NCBI RefSeq assembly: GCF_017993425.1
Contig: NZ_JAGOMQ010000021.1
Location: 1-64,000 of the forward strand
Direction: 5' to 3'
Source of the DNA: Amaricoccus sp.
GTDB taxonomy: Bacteria; Pseudomonadota; Alphaproteobacteria; Rhodobacterales; Rhodobacteraceae
DNA: 64,000 nt
Shown: piece after piece, positions 41,359-50,464 of the stretch
How positions within the stretch are numbered: position 1 is the first letter of the stretch
Layout: the number at the start of each line of letters is the position of its first letter
Made by a program: the position numbers and the translations under genes
Notes under the pieces: model-generated
Databases searched by the model: none
What the model saw: the letters and a program-made list of their open reading frames with translations, nothing else
Told to the model about the DNA's origin: nothing

Positions 41359-42567
41359 TCAGACGAGCGCGGCCACCGCGCGCTCGATGCGGTCGCAGCC
41401 CTCGCGGATGGTGTCGAGCGACGAGGCGGTGGAGAGCCGGAAGTAGGGCGAGAGGCCGTAGGCCGAGCCCTGGACCCCGGCGACGCCGACCGAGTCGAGC
41501 AGGTAGAGCACGAAGTCCTGGTCGGTCTCGATCGGCTTGCCCGCCGGGGTGCGCTTGCCGATCACCCCGACGCAGCTCGGGAAGAGGTAGAAGGCGCCGT
41601 CCGGGGTGATGCAATGCAGGCCCGGGATGGCGTTCAGCCGCTTGACGGCATAGTCGCGGCGCTCGCGGTAGACCGCGACGCTCTCGGCGACGAAGCCCTG
41701 GTTGCCGGAGAGGGCGTCCGCCGCGGCCGCCTGGCTGACCGAGGAGGGGCAGGAGGAGATCTGCGACTGGAGCTTGTTGATCGCCGCGATCAGCGCCGCC
41801 GGGCCGCCGGCGTAGCCTATCCGCCAGCCGGTCATCGCGTGCGCCTTGGAGACGCCGTTGACGACGAGGGTGCGGTCCCTGAGCGCCGGGACGGCGGCGG
41901 CGAGCGTCGTGGCGGGCTCATCGCGGAACCAGATCTGGTCGTAGATGTCGTCGGAAAGCACCCAGACCTGCGGGTGGCGCAGCAGCACGGCGCCGAGCGC
42001 CTCCAGCTCCTTGCGGCCGTAGGCGACGCCGGTCGGGTTCGACGGGCTGTTGAGCACCAGCCAGCGGGTGCGCTCGGTGATCGCCGCCTCCAGCCGCTCG
42101 GGGGTGAGCTTGAAGCCGCCGGCCTCCGGGCATTCGACGATCACCGGCGTGCCGTCGTTGGCGAGCACCATGTCGGGGTAGCTGACCCAGTAGGGCGCGG
42201 GGATGACGACCTCGTCGCCGGTGTCGACGCCGGCCATCAGCGCCAGGAACAGCACCTGCTTGCCGCCGCCGCCGACCGCGATCTCGTTGTCGGCATAGTC
42301 GAGGCCGAGCCGCCGCCGGAAGTCGCCGATGATCGCCTTGCGCAGCGCCGGCGTGCCGTTGACCGCGGTATACTTGGTCTCGCCCCGGCCGATCGCCGCA
42401 TGAGCCGCCGCCTTGACGCTGTCCGGCGTGTCGAAGTCCGGCTCGCCGACGGTCATGTCGACGATGTCGTGGCCCGCCGCCTTCAGATCGCGGGCGCGGG
42501 CGGCCGCGGCGGTGGTCGGCGAGACCTTGATGCGGTTGACGCGGGCGGAAGGCTGGAAGGCGGTCAT
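41359..42567 (-). CDS. Aspartate-family aminotransferase (PLP class I)
   Basis: A 402-residue aminotransferase from the ATG at 42567. It starts VNRIKVSPTTAAAARARDLK as AspC/AatA-type enzymes do. The PLP lysine is in VVNGVSKAHAMTGWRIGY. NSPSNPTGVAYGRKELEALG, YDQIWF and the carboxylate-binding Arg region SPYFRLSTAS are present. It moves an amino group between an amino acid and a 2-oxo acid. It is the last gene of the Liv operon, 17 nt after livF, so it probably processes the imported amino acid or a ring-opening product such as a carbamoyl amino acid derivative. Confidence 0.9.
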   Translation of the reverse strand: MTAFQPSARVNRIKVSPTTAAAARARDLKAAGHDIVDMTVGEPDFDTPDSVKAAAHAAIGRGETKYTAVNGTPALRKAIIGDFRRRLGLDYADNEIAVGGGGKQVLFLALMAGVDTGDEVVIPAPYWVSYPDMVLANDGTPVIVECPEAGGFKLTPERLEAAITERTRWLVLNSPSNPTGVAYGRKELEALGAVLLRHPQVWVLSDDIYDQIWFRDEPATTLAAAVPALRDRTLVVNGVSKAHAMTGWRIGYAGGPAALIAAINKLQSQISSCPSSVSQAAAADALSGNQGFVAESVAVYRERRDYAVKRLNAIPGLHCITPDGAFYLFPSCVGVIGKRTPAGKPIETDQDFVLYLLDSVGVAGVQGSAYGLSPYFRLSTASSLDTIREGCDRIERAVAALV

Positions 42568-42584
42568 CTCTTTCTCCGAAGCGT

Positions 42585-43325
42585 TCAATGGGCGGCCTCG
42601 GCCTCGCCGCGCATCTTGCCGGTCAGGAACAGCTCGCCGAGCTCGTCGTGGGTGATGTCGGCCGGCTTGCCGTCCCAGATCACCTTGCCGAGGCGGAGGA
42701 TGACGGCGCGCTCGGCCACCTCCATCGCCTTCTTGGTGTTCTGCTCGACGAGGAGGATCGTCAGGCCGCTGGCGTGCAGCCGCAGCAGCTCCTCGAAGAC
42801 GGTATGGATCGCCGTCGGCGACAGGCCGACCGAGGGCTCGTCCACCAGCAGCACCTTCGGCCGCTGCAGCACCGCCATCGCCACCTCGAGGAGCTGCTGC
42901 TCTCCGCCCGACATGTTGCCGGCCAGCGTCGAGCGGCGCTTCTTCAGGATCGGGAAGAGGTCGTAGACATATTCCCGCTCGCTCGCGACCTTGTCGTCGC
43001 GCAGCGTGTAGGCGGCCATCTGCAGGTTCTCGTCCACGGTCATCACCGGGAAGTTGCAGCGCCCCTGCGGCACGAAGGAGATGCCGCGCCCCAGCATCGC
43101 CCGCGACCTCATGCCGGCGATGTTCTCGCCCTGCCACTCGATCGTGCCGCCCTTGACGGTCGTCATGCCGTAGAGGGTCTTCAGCAGCGTCGACTTGCCG
43201 GCGCCGTTCGGGCCCATCAGCGCCACGAACTGGCCGGGCGGGATCGCGAGGTCGACGCCGTTCAGGATGTCGAGCTGGCCGTAGCCGGCGCGCAGCTCCT
43301 TGATCGCGAGCGTGCTCTTATCCAC
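42585..43325 (-). CDS. livF: Branched-chain amino acid ABC transporter ATP-binding protein LivF
   Basis: A 246-residue ABC ATPase. The GTG at 43325 is used because it overlaps the livG stop and gives the family start (STLAIKELRAGYGQLDILNG). Walker A is GPNGAGKST, the signature MSGGEQQLLEVAMAV, Walker B VLLVDEPSVGLSP, and the switch His is close to the expected place (LVEQNTKKA has Gln-Asn). It powers uptake with LivG, LivH and LivM. The real substrate may be an amide or aromatic compound, as Liv-type systems are versatile. Confidence 0.93.
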   Translation of the reverse strand: MDKSTLAIKELRAGYGQLDILNGVDLAIPPGQFVALMGPNGAGKSTLLKTLYGMTTVKGGTIEWQGENIAGMRSRAMLGRGISFVPQGRCNFPVMTVDENLQMAAYTLRDDKVASEREYVYDLFPILKKRRSTLAGNMSGGEQQLLEVAMAVLQRPKVLLVDEPSVGLSPTAIHTVFEELLRLHASGLTILLVEQNTKKAMEVAERAVILRLGKVIWDGKPADITHDELGELFLTGKMRGEAEAAH

Positions 43326-44085
43326 CGAGATAGGCCTCCCTGACGGCCGGGTTGGCGATGATCTCCTGCGCCGTGCCCTCGGCGAGCTTGCGGCCCTGGT
43401 CGAGGACGACGACACGTTCGCAGAGGCTGGTCACCACGTCGATATTGTGCTCGATGACGACGAAGCTGACGCCGAGCTCGGTGTTGGCGTAGCGGATGGT
43501 GTCGATCACCCGCTCGATGATCTTCGGGTTGATCCCGGCCATCGGCTCGTCGAGCAGGATGATCTTCGGCTCGGGCATCAGCATCGAGGCGAACTGGATG
43601 AGCTTCTGCTGGCCGCCCGAGAGGTTGCCGGCCGGCATGTGCTTCACGTCCCAGAGCCCGGCCATGCGGATCAGCTCGCGGGCGCGGACCCGCAGCGCCT
43701 CGATCCGGTCGTGCGAGCGCTTGCCGACGCCGAAGGTCGAGAGGATGTCGGGGAAGGTGAACATCTGCCCGGCGATCACCAGGTTCTCCTCGACGTCGAG
43801 CGCCTTGAAGACCACGGTCTTCTGGAAGCTGCGCAGCATCCGCCCCTCGCGGGCGATGCGGCTGAGCGACCAGCCGGTGATGTCCTGGCCGTCGAGCGTC
43901 ACCTTGCCGGCGTTCGGCTGGTTGAGGCCGGTGGTGCAGTCGAAGAAGGTGGACTTGCCCGAGCCGTTCGGCCCGATCAGCCCGAGGATCTCGCCGCGCC
44001 GCACATGCAGGCTGACGTCGTTGACCGCGACCACCGCGCCGTAGGACTTGGTGAGCCCGCTGATCTCGAGGATGGGGAGGGTCAT
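43318..44085 (-). CDS. livG: Branched-chain amino acid ABC transporter ATP-binding protein LivG
   Basis: A 255-residue ABC ATPase from the ATG at 44085, which overlaps the livM stop. Walker A is GPNGSGKST, the signature LSGGQQKLIQFASML, Walker B IILLDEPMAGINP, and SFVVIEHNIDVV supplies the switch His. The FFDCTTGLNQPNAGKVTLDG block and the MLRSFQKTVVFKALDVEENL Q-loop region are typical of LivG. It pairs with LivF under the LivHM membrane pair. Confidence 0.94.
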   Translation of the reverse strand: MTLPILEISGLTKSYGAVVAVNDVSLHVRRGEILGLIGPNGSGKSTFFDCTTGLNQPNAGKVTLDGQDITGWSLSRIAREGRMLRSFQKTVVFKALDVEENLVIAGQMFTFPDILSTFGVGKRSHDRIEALRVRARELIRMAGLWDVKHMPAGNLSGGQQKLIQFASMLMPEPKIILLDEPMAGINPKIIERVIDTIRYANTELGVSFVVIEHNIDVVTSLCERVVVLDQGRKLAEGTAQEIIANPAVREAYLGG

Positions 44086-45065
44086 CGCCGGCCTCCGATC
44101 AGCGCCCAGGCGCGGGTGAGGAAGGGGGCGAAGCCCTGGCGGAACCAGAAGACCAGCGCCAGGAGGCAGAAGCCGTAGGCGATCATCCTGAGCTCCGGCG
44201 CGACCCGCAGCGCCTCGGTCAGGCCGACGAAGAGCAGGCTGCCGAAGACGACGCCGGAGATGGTGCCGGCGCCGCCGCCGAGCACGATGATGAGCATGGT
44301 CGTGGAGTAGTACATCTGGAAGGTGAGCGGGCTCACCACGGTCAGGTAGTGGGCGTAGAGGCAGCCGCCGAGGCCGGCGAAGACCGCGCCGAGCATGAAG
44401 ACCACGAGCTTGTAGCGCCAGGTGGGCACGCCGACCGCTTCCGCCAGCGTCTCGTTCTCGCGGATCGCCACCATGTTGCGGCCGGCGGGCGAGCGGACGA
44501 TGAGCCAGAGGGCGAGCGTGCCGATCAGGCCGCAGGCGAGCGCCAGGTAGTAGAAGCCGACGGTGCCCTGCACGGTGAAGGAGGCGGGGCCGAGGGCGAA
44601 CCAGGCCTTGGGGATGTTCGAGAGCCCCATGTCGCCGCGGGTGACGCTGATCCAGTTCTTCGAGATCGCCTGGCCGATGATGACGAAGCCGAGGGTGCAC
44701 ATCACGAAGGAGGTGGCGCGCAGGCGCAGCGCCGGGACGCCGAGCGGCAGGGCGATGGCGCCGGAGACCAGGCCGGCGGCGAGGAAGTTGAGGTAGAAGG
44801 GGGTGTTCCAGTGCACCGCCATCAGGCCGGCGGTGTAGGCGCCGATGCCGAAGAAGGCGGCCTGGGCGAGCGAGAGCAGCCCGGTATAGCCGACGAGCAG
44901 GTTCAGGCCCTGGGCCGGCAGCAGGAAGATCAGCGCCACGATGCAGGCGTGCAGCACGTAGTTGCCGACGAGGAGCGGGGCGGCGAGGGCGACGGCGCAG
45001 GCGAGGATCGCGAGCGGCAGGCGCAGGTCGGGACCGGACCTCGCGAGGACGGTGTCGGTGGTCAA
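44082..45065 (-). CDS. livM: Branched-chain amino acid ABC transporter permease LivM
   Basis: A 327-residue membrane protein with about eight or nine helices. The start is a TTG at 45065 with CGGAGG 8-10 nt before it; no ATG is nearby. LivM landmarks are LPAQGLNLLVGYTGLLSLAQ, AAFFGIGAYTAGLM, and the EAA-like loop VRSPAGRNMVAIRENETLAE AVGV. The C-terminal MYYSTTMLIIVLGGGAGTIS region follows. It forms the translocation path with LivH. Confidence 0.93.
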   Translation of the reverse strand: MTTDTVLARSGPDLRLPLAILACAVALAAPLLVGNYVLHACIVALIFLLPAQGLNLLVGYTGLLSLAQAAFFGIGAYTAGLMAVHWNTPFYLNFLAAGLVSGAIALPLGVPALRLRATSFVMCTLGFVIIGQAISKNWISVTRGDMGLSNIPKAWFALGPASFTVQGTVGFYYLALACGLIGTLALWLIVRSPAGRNMVAIRENETLAEAVGVPTWRYKLVVFMLGAVFAGLGGCLYAHYLTVVSPLTFQMYYSTTMLIIVLGGGAGTISGVVFGSLLFVGLTEALRVAPELRMIAYGFCLLALVFWFRQGFAPFLTRAWALIGGRR

Positions 45066-45105
45066 GGGGAAACCTCCGGTGCGAGCGTGGGGAGGGGCGC
45101 GGGGG

Positions 45106-45978
45106 TCAGAACCGCGCCTGCGCCGAGAAGAGGCCGTGCGGGCGCCACATCAGCATGAGGATGAGGGTGGCGAAGCCGACGGTGTCGCGGAACTGCAGGC
45201 CGACGTAGGTGGCGACGAGGCTCTCGGCGATGCCGAGGATCATCGCGGCGATGAGGGTGCCGCGCACGTTGCCGAGGCCGCCCATGATGATGATCGGCAG
45301 GGTCTTGAAGGTGATGAGCTCGCCCATGCCGCCGTAGACGCTGACGTTGACCGGCGCGGTCAGGACGCCCGAGAGGGCGGCGAGGCCGGAGCCGAGCAGG
45401 AAGGTGGTGAGCACGACGCGCTTCACGTCGATGCCGACGACGTCGCAGCATTCGATGTTCTGCGACACCGCGCGCATCGCCTTGCCCCAGCGGCTGTAGG
45501 TGACGAGGAGCTCGAGCCCGACGAAGACCAGGATGCAGACGACGAGGATCAGGATCCGCTGCTGGGCGAGGGTGAAGCCGAGGATCGTCACCGGCTCGAT
45601 GTAGCCGCCGGCGAAGAACTTGTAGCCGCCGCCGAACACCAGGATCACGCCGTTCTGCAGGATGAGCGCCACGCCGAGGGTGGCGAGCACCCCGGCCTCC
45701 GCCGGGGCGCCCACCATCTTCTGCATGACCAGCCAGCCCACGACGAGCGCGATGGCGACCGTCACGATCACCCCCACCACGATCGAGGCGGGATAGCCGA
45801 AGCCGAGATAGTCGATCGCGAACCAGGCCCCGAAGGTGCCGAGCATGTAGTACTCGCCGTGGGCGAAGTTGATCGCCCGGAGCACCCCGAAGATCATCGT
45901 CATGCCCACGGCGACGATCGCGTAGACCGAGCCGGTGACCAGGCCGTTGACGACCTGTTCCGAAATCATCGACAGCAT
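45106..45978 (-). CDS. livH: Branched-chain amino acid ABC transporter permease LivH
   Basis: A 290-residue membrane protein from the ATG at 45978. It begins SEQVVNGLVTGSVYAIVAVG and continues GMTMIFGVLRAINFAHGEYY, the LivH signature. The EAA-like loop is YSRWGKAMRAVSQNIECCDV VGID. About eight helices are seen. It lies 28 nt after the substrate-binding gene and 40 nt before livM. It is the partner of LivM. Confidence 0.94.
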   Translation of the reverse strand: MLSMISEQVVNGLVTGSVYAIVAVGMTMIFGVLRAINFAHGEYYMLGTFGAWFAIDYLGFGYPASIVVGVIVTVAIALVVGWLVMQKMVGAPAEAGVLATLGVALILQNGVILVFGGGYKFFAGGYIEPVTILGFTLAQQRILILVVCILVFVGLELLVTYSRWGKAMRAVSQNIECCDVVGIDVKRVVLTTFLLGSGLAALSGVLTAPVNVSVYGGMGELITFKTLPIIIMGGLGNVRGTLIAAMILGIAESLVATYVGLQFRDTVGFATLILMLMWRPHGLFSAQARF

Positions 45979-46006
45979 TTTCGGCTACCCCCCTGCGGCG
46001 GCGACG

Positions 46007-47197
46007 TTACTGGGTCGGGTACTCGATCTCGGCGGTGTAGGCGCCCTTGATCGAGGGCTCGCCGTTCTCGACCCTGAGCAGGATCATCGGCAGCCGGGCC
46101 TGGTTGTGGTCGTCGAAGGTGACCTCGCCGACGGCGCTCTCGTACTTGATCTTCGCGAGCGCGTCGCGGACCGTCGCCTGATCGGTGCTGTCGGCCTCGT
46201 CGATCGCCTGGGCGAGGAGGTGGATGGTCTCCCAGTGCACGTAGGCGTGGTTGTTCGGCATCTCGCCGTATGCGTCCTGGAAGGCGGCGACGAAGGCCTT
46301 GCTGCGCTCGGAGTCCCAGGCCGGCAGCCAGGCCGCCGCCTCGATCGCGCCCTCCAGCGCCTGCGGCGCGGCCTTGATCGTCGACTCGGTGTTGAACTCG
46401 GCGTTGCCGACCAGCGGCAACTTGCCGGCGATGCCGGTCTCGATCATCTGCCGCGCGACGATCGGCGTGGTGTCGGCGAGGCCGTACATCATGATCGCCT
46501 GGGCGCCGGAGTCGCGGATCTTCGCCAGCACGCTGCGGAAGTCGACCTCGCCTTCCTTGTAATAGTCCTCGGAGACGATCTCGCCGTCGAACTCGGGCAG
46601 GTACTTCTTGGAGAACTCGATCGCCGCGCGGCCATAGTCGCTGTCGACCGACAGGACGGCGAACTTGGTCAGCCCCTGCTCGGCCGCGTACTTGGTGACG
46701 ACGTAGGCGCGGTTCTCGTCGGTCGGATAGTTGCGGAAGGTCCACTTGAAGCCGCCGACGCCGGCGCCGTAGGTGATCTTCGGGTTGGAGGAGGCGGCGT
46801 TGAGCAGGAGCACGCCCGCGTCCTCGGCGACCGGCTGCATGGCGAGCGTCACCGAGCTCGAGACGTCGCCGATCACGAAGCCGACGCCGTCCTGGTCGAC
46901 CAGCCGCCGCGTCGCCGAGACGCCCTCGACCGGCGTGCCCTGGCTGTCGGCGGCGTAGAGCTCGAGCTGATGGCCGTCGATGCCGCCCGCCGCGTTGATC
47001 TCCTTCACCGCCAGCTCGGCGCCGCGGTTCGAGAAGGCGCCGTAGCGCGCGTTCGGGCCGCTCATCGGGCTGACGATGCCGATCTTGACGGCGTCCTGCG
47101 CTAGGGCAGCGTGCGACGTGAACAGCCCGCCCGCCAACGCGGTGAGCATCGTCGTGCCCAGCATCAGGCCAGTGCGACGCGAGATGGGTGTAATCAT
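46007..47197 (-). CDS. ABC transporter periplasmic substrate-binding protein (Liv type)
   Basis: A 396-residue binding protein from the ATG at 47197 behind CAGGAG. The N-terminus (MITPISRRTGLMLGTTMLTA to AALA) is a signal peptide with a twin-arginine-like SRRTG, so Tat export is possible. The mature part begins QDAVKIGIVSPMSGPNARYG and has the two-lobed type I fold (VGFVIGDVSSSVTLAMQPVA, GDVDFRSVLAKIRDSGAQA-like). It closely resembles amide- or urea-type Liv binding proteins in length, but its ligand cannot be read by eye. It is the first gene of binding protein-livH-M-G-F-aminotransferase. Confidence 0.92.
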   Translation of the reverse strand: MITPISRRTGLMLGTTMLTALAGGLFTSHAALAQDAVKIGIVSPMSGPNARYGAFSNRGAELAVKEINAAGGIDGHQLELYAADSQGTPVEGVSATRRLVDQDGVGFVIGDVSSSVTLAMQPVAEDAGVLLLNAASSNPKITYGAGVGGFKWTFRNYPTDENRAYVVTKYAAEQGLTKFAVLSVDSDYGRAAIEFSKKYLPEFDGEIVSEDYYKEGEVDFRSVLAKIRDSGAQAIMMYGLADTTPIVARQMIETGIAGKLPLVGNAEFNTESTIKAAPQALEGAIEAAAWLPAWDSERSKAFVAAFQDAYGEMPNNHAYVHWETIHLLAQAIDEADSTDQATVRDALAKIKYESAVGEVTFDDHNQARLPMILLRVENGEPSIKGAYTAEIEYPTQ

Positions 47198-47284
47198 GGC
47201 GGCTCCTGTTGGGTCTGTCGTGACCTCGCTTGAGCGAGGCACCTGTTTGACGCTCAAGTGCGGGCTTCTCGATCCGCGACTATG

Positions 47285-47354
47285 GATCGCCCTCCGAAGA
47301 GCCTACGCTTGCCGTGGCGGCGCTCGCCAACACAACAGTGGTCTGCCGCCATAG
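47285..47354 (-). promoter_or_regulatory. Shared promoter motif upstream of the Liv operon, copy 2
   Basis: GGTCTGCCGCCATAG at 47340-47354 (plus strand) is identical to 40322-40336. GCTCGCCAACACAAC lies just to its left, matching GCTC-GCCAAAACAAC in copy 1, and CTACG with flanking GCC blocks repeats the pattern further left. It lies 143-157 nt upstream of the binding-protein start. The remaining 47198-47393 region holds no gene. Confidence 0.6.
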
Positions 47355-47393
47355 TCATTCTTTATAGCCGCTGCCAGCGCCTCCTAACTCTGC

Positions 47394-48149
47394 GTGGGCC
47401 GCGGTGGCCGAGACTATGACCGATTGGGCGTCTCGGAACCTGCTCCCGACGCAGAGCCCTTTCGGCAGCCGCAGCGCGAAGTCCCAATTGCGGCGAAGGT
47501 CGGCTCGGCCGCCGCCTTCGGCGCCTTCTTCCACCAGGGGCAGATCTGCTTCACCATCGGCCGCCATCTCGTCCACGAGAGCGTCGCCGGCGACTACGCC
47601 CGCATCCTTGGCGAGAAGGCGGCGGCCCTCCACGTCGGCAACCCGGCGACCGAGCAGGTCCACCTCGGCCCGATCGTCAACGAGACCCAGGCGGCGCGGG
47701 CGCAGGACATCTACGACCGCACCCTCGCGATGGGCGCCGAGGCGGTCGTCGCCGGCGGCCGCGACGGCACGATGTTCAAGCCGGCGGTCGTCAAGGGCGT
47801 GACCCGCGACATGCCGCTCTTCAAGGAGGAGATCTTCGGCCCGGTCGCGCCGATCACGACCTTCGCCACCGAGGACGAGGCGATCGAGCTCGCGAACGCG
47901 GTGGAATACGGCCTCGCCACCTCGATCTTCACCGCCGACCTCGCCCGCGCCGCGCGGATCGCCGACCGGGTCAGGACCGGCATCGTCCACGTCAACGACC
48001 AGACTTTGGTGCACGAGGTCTTCGGCCCGATCGGCGGCATGGGCGCCTCCGGCAACGGCGCCCGCTCCGGCGGGCCATCGATGGCCGACGAATACAGCCA
48101 GTGGCAGTGGGTGACGGTGAGTGCAGATATCCCCGGATATCCGTTCTGA
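47394..48149 (+). pseudogene. C-terminal half of an aldehyde dehydrogenase (vanillin/benzaldehyde type)
   Basis: From about 47490 the frame reads AAKVGSAAAFGAFFHQGQIC, where the catalytic Cys sits in GQICFTIGRHLVHESVAGDY. Then come LHVGNPATEQVHLGPIVNET, MPLFKEEIFGPVAPITTFAT and a normal C-terminus (QWQWVTVSADIPGYPF). The first half, with the NAD-binding motifs and general-base Glu, is missing. The first 30 codons are unrelated DNA from the Liv promoter side. Benzaldehyde-type enzymes fit the aromatic-pathway relics that follow. Not functional. Confidence 0.8.
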
Positions 48150-48160
48150 TACGGTTTCCG

Positions 48161-49300
48161 TGTGATTAGATCGGGTTGGTTCGTTTTGGCCACCAGTGGA
48201 ATCCGGCCTGACCTCGGATAAGGTGGCGGTCGTTGGCCAGAGCCACGCATCTGTCGGCGACGGCGGCGTCGAGGTCGGCAATCGTCGCGAAGTGCCGGTT
48301 GACGATGGACTCGTCGACATGGACCCAGAGGGTCTCGGCTGGCTGCAGCTCGGGGGTGTAGGGCGGCAGGAAGACGAGCCGGATGCCCTCGGGCACGGCG
48401 AGCGGCAGGGTGTGGTATCCGGCGCCGTCGAGGACGAGGACGATGATCCGGTCGCGCCCGGCGCCGGCCTCGCGCGCGAAGAGGGCGAGCGTGCTCTCGA
48501 AGAGCTCCTTGCTAACGCCGGTGGAGAGATACCAGAAGCTCTCGCCGGTGGCCGGGGAGACGAAGGCGGTGACGTAGAACCACTCGAAGCGGTGGTGGCC
48601 GCGGGCGATCGGGCGCTGGCCCTTCGGCGCCCAGACCCGGCGGAGGATCGGCTTCAGGCCGATCCGGTGCTCGTCGGTGGCGAAGGTCTCGACCGTTGCG
48701 CCGGGATGGCGCTCCGCTTCCTCCGCGACGACGTCGGCAAGCTTTTTTTGAACGCCGCCTGCTCCTCGGGCGTCGCGGCTTCCGCGTGCTGCGGCCGCGG
48801 GCTCTGGATCGTCCAGCCGATCGCGCGGAGCGCCTCCCAGCCGCGTTGCTCGGCGACCGGCGCCCGAGCTCGGCCGCCATGAACAGCGCCACCTTCTTCG
48901 CCGTCCAGACCCCGCCGTCATCGGGCGGGCGCCGCACCCGCTCCCGCACCGCTGCCAGCATCGCCGGCGTCAGCACCGTCGGCGCCGCGCCGTTTCCGCG
49001 CCGCCGGTCGCCGAGGCTCCCGGACCGAAGGCGTTGTAGCGCTCCAGCAACTGCTCGACCCAGCGCAGCGCGAAGCTCGTCAGACCAGCGACCTCGGCAC
49101 AGGTCCTCCCCTCCGCCAGAAGCCAGATAACCTGATAGTGCCGCGCCAGGGTCGCGTCGCCGCTCCCGCGATATCCCGCCTGCAACTCATCGAGGCCGAG
49201 GTGCCCCGCAACATGCGCCATGCCTGCCCCCTCTTCTTGGTTGCAGGCAGCATAACCTCTCGATTCCTCCCGGGAATCCCAGACACCCGAGTCAATCACG
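48161..49300 (-). mobile_element. Defective IS630-family insertion sequence
   Basis: The transposase is on the minus strand in four frame segments. The HTH part is MAHVAGHLGLDELQAGYRGS to VEQLLERYNAFGPG (about 49230-49010). TPAMLAAVRERVRRPPDDGG and WTAKKVALFMAAELG follow, then GWEALRAIGWTIQSPRPQHA. After the A7 run (48743-48749) the DDE part reads FATDEHRIGLKPILRRVWAP, VLDGAGYHTLPLAVPEGIRL and PPYTPELQPAETLWVHVDES. The A7 slip is the usual IS630 programmed shift, but two other frameshifts (near 48870 and 49010) are lesions. Ends resemble each other: GTGATT-N4-CGGGT at 48162 on and its inverse near 49284-49299. Confidence 0.75.
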
Positions 49301-49322
49301 CGGGGACCGTATGAGGACCGCG

Positions 49323-50464
49323 ATGACTTCCATCGACATCAAGGCCGCCGTCCTTCGCGAACGGGGCGGCGCCTTCGCGATCGAGGCCCTGCGCCTCAAC
49401 CCGCGCGAGGCGGGCGAGGTGCTGGTCGAGATCGAGGCGTGCGGCATCTGCCACACCGACCTGATGATCCGCGACGGCGGCTATCCGACGCCGCTGCCGG
49501 TCGTCCTCGGACACGAAGGCGCCGGGGTGGTCCGCGCCGTCGGCGATGGCGCAGCGTCGCCGTCGGCGACAAGGTGCTCATGTCCTACGCCGCCTGCGGC
49601 CAGTGCCCGAGCTGCGACGCGGGCGAGACCGCCTGTTGCTGGCGCCACATGGAGATGAACTTCTCCGGCTATCGCTACCGCGACGGCCAGTGGACCACCC
49701 CCTCGGCCCTCGACTGGCCCGAGGGCGCGCGCGAGCCCGAGCCGGTGCATGGCGCCTTCTTCCAGCAGTCAGCCTTCGCGACCCACGCAGTCGCGCTCGA
49801 GTCGAACGTCGTCCGCGTGCCGGCCGACACCGATCTCGCGCTCTTCGCCCCGCTCGGCTGCGGCTTCCAGACCGGGGCCGGCGCCATCCTCAACACGCTG
49901 CGCCCTCGTTTCGGCGCCGGTGTCATGGTCTTCGGCGTCGGCAACGTCGGCCTCGCCGCCATCGCCGCCGCCCGCTCCGACGGCGCCGGGCGCATCATCG
50001 CCGTCGATCCCAACGCGGGCCGCCATACGCTCGCGCTCGACTTCGGCGCCGACGAGGCCCTGACCCCGGCCGAGGCGAGCGCCGAGGCGCTGCGCGGCAA
50101 GCTCGGGGGCGGGGCCGACATCTGCCTCGACACCACCGACCGCCCGCAGGTGCTGCGCGCCGCCGTCGACATCCTCGCCCCCCGCGGCGTCGCCGGGCTG
50201 ATCGGCGGCTCGCCCCTCGGCACCGAGGTTCCCCTCGACATGACCCACCTGCTCTTCGGACGCACCGTCCGCGGCATCCTCCAGGGAGACAGCCGCCCCA
50301 AGGACTTCGTGCCGAAGCTCATCGAGCTGCACCGTCGCGGCGGCTTCCCCATCGATAAGCTCGTCCGCACCTACCCGCTCGCCGAGATCAACCGCGCCAT
50401 CGAGGACATGGAGGCGGGGCGCGTCGTGAAGCCCGTGATCGTGATGCAGGAGAGAGACGCATGA
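49323..50464 (+). pseudogene. Zinc-type alcohol dehydrogenase with one frameshift
   Basis: The gene starts at the ATG at 49323 behind GAGG. It carries zinc-site motifs EACGICHTDLMIRDGG and GHEGAGVVRAVGDG, then loses frame near 49550. In the next frame it resumes VAVGDKVLMSYAACGQCPSC, GVGNVGLAAIAAARSDGAGR (NAD loop, GxGxxG) and runs to the stop at 50464. One missing base would explain all, so a sequencing error or a recent lesion are both possible. The family includes aryl-alcohol dehydrogenases. It sits directly before the gentisate dioxygenase, and its stop overlaps that start (ATGA). Confidence 0.8.

Noticed and set aside
48743-48749. Treating the A7 frame change in the IS630 copy as a lesion
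   Set aside because: IS630 elements use programmed slippage on A runs. The defective status rests instead on the two other frame breaks.
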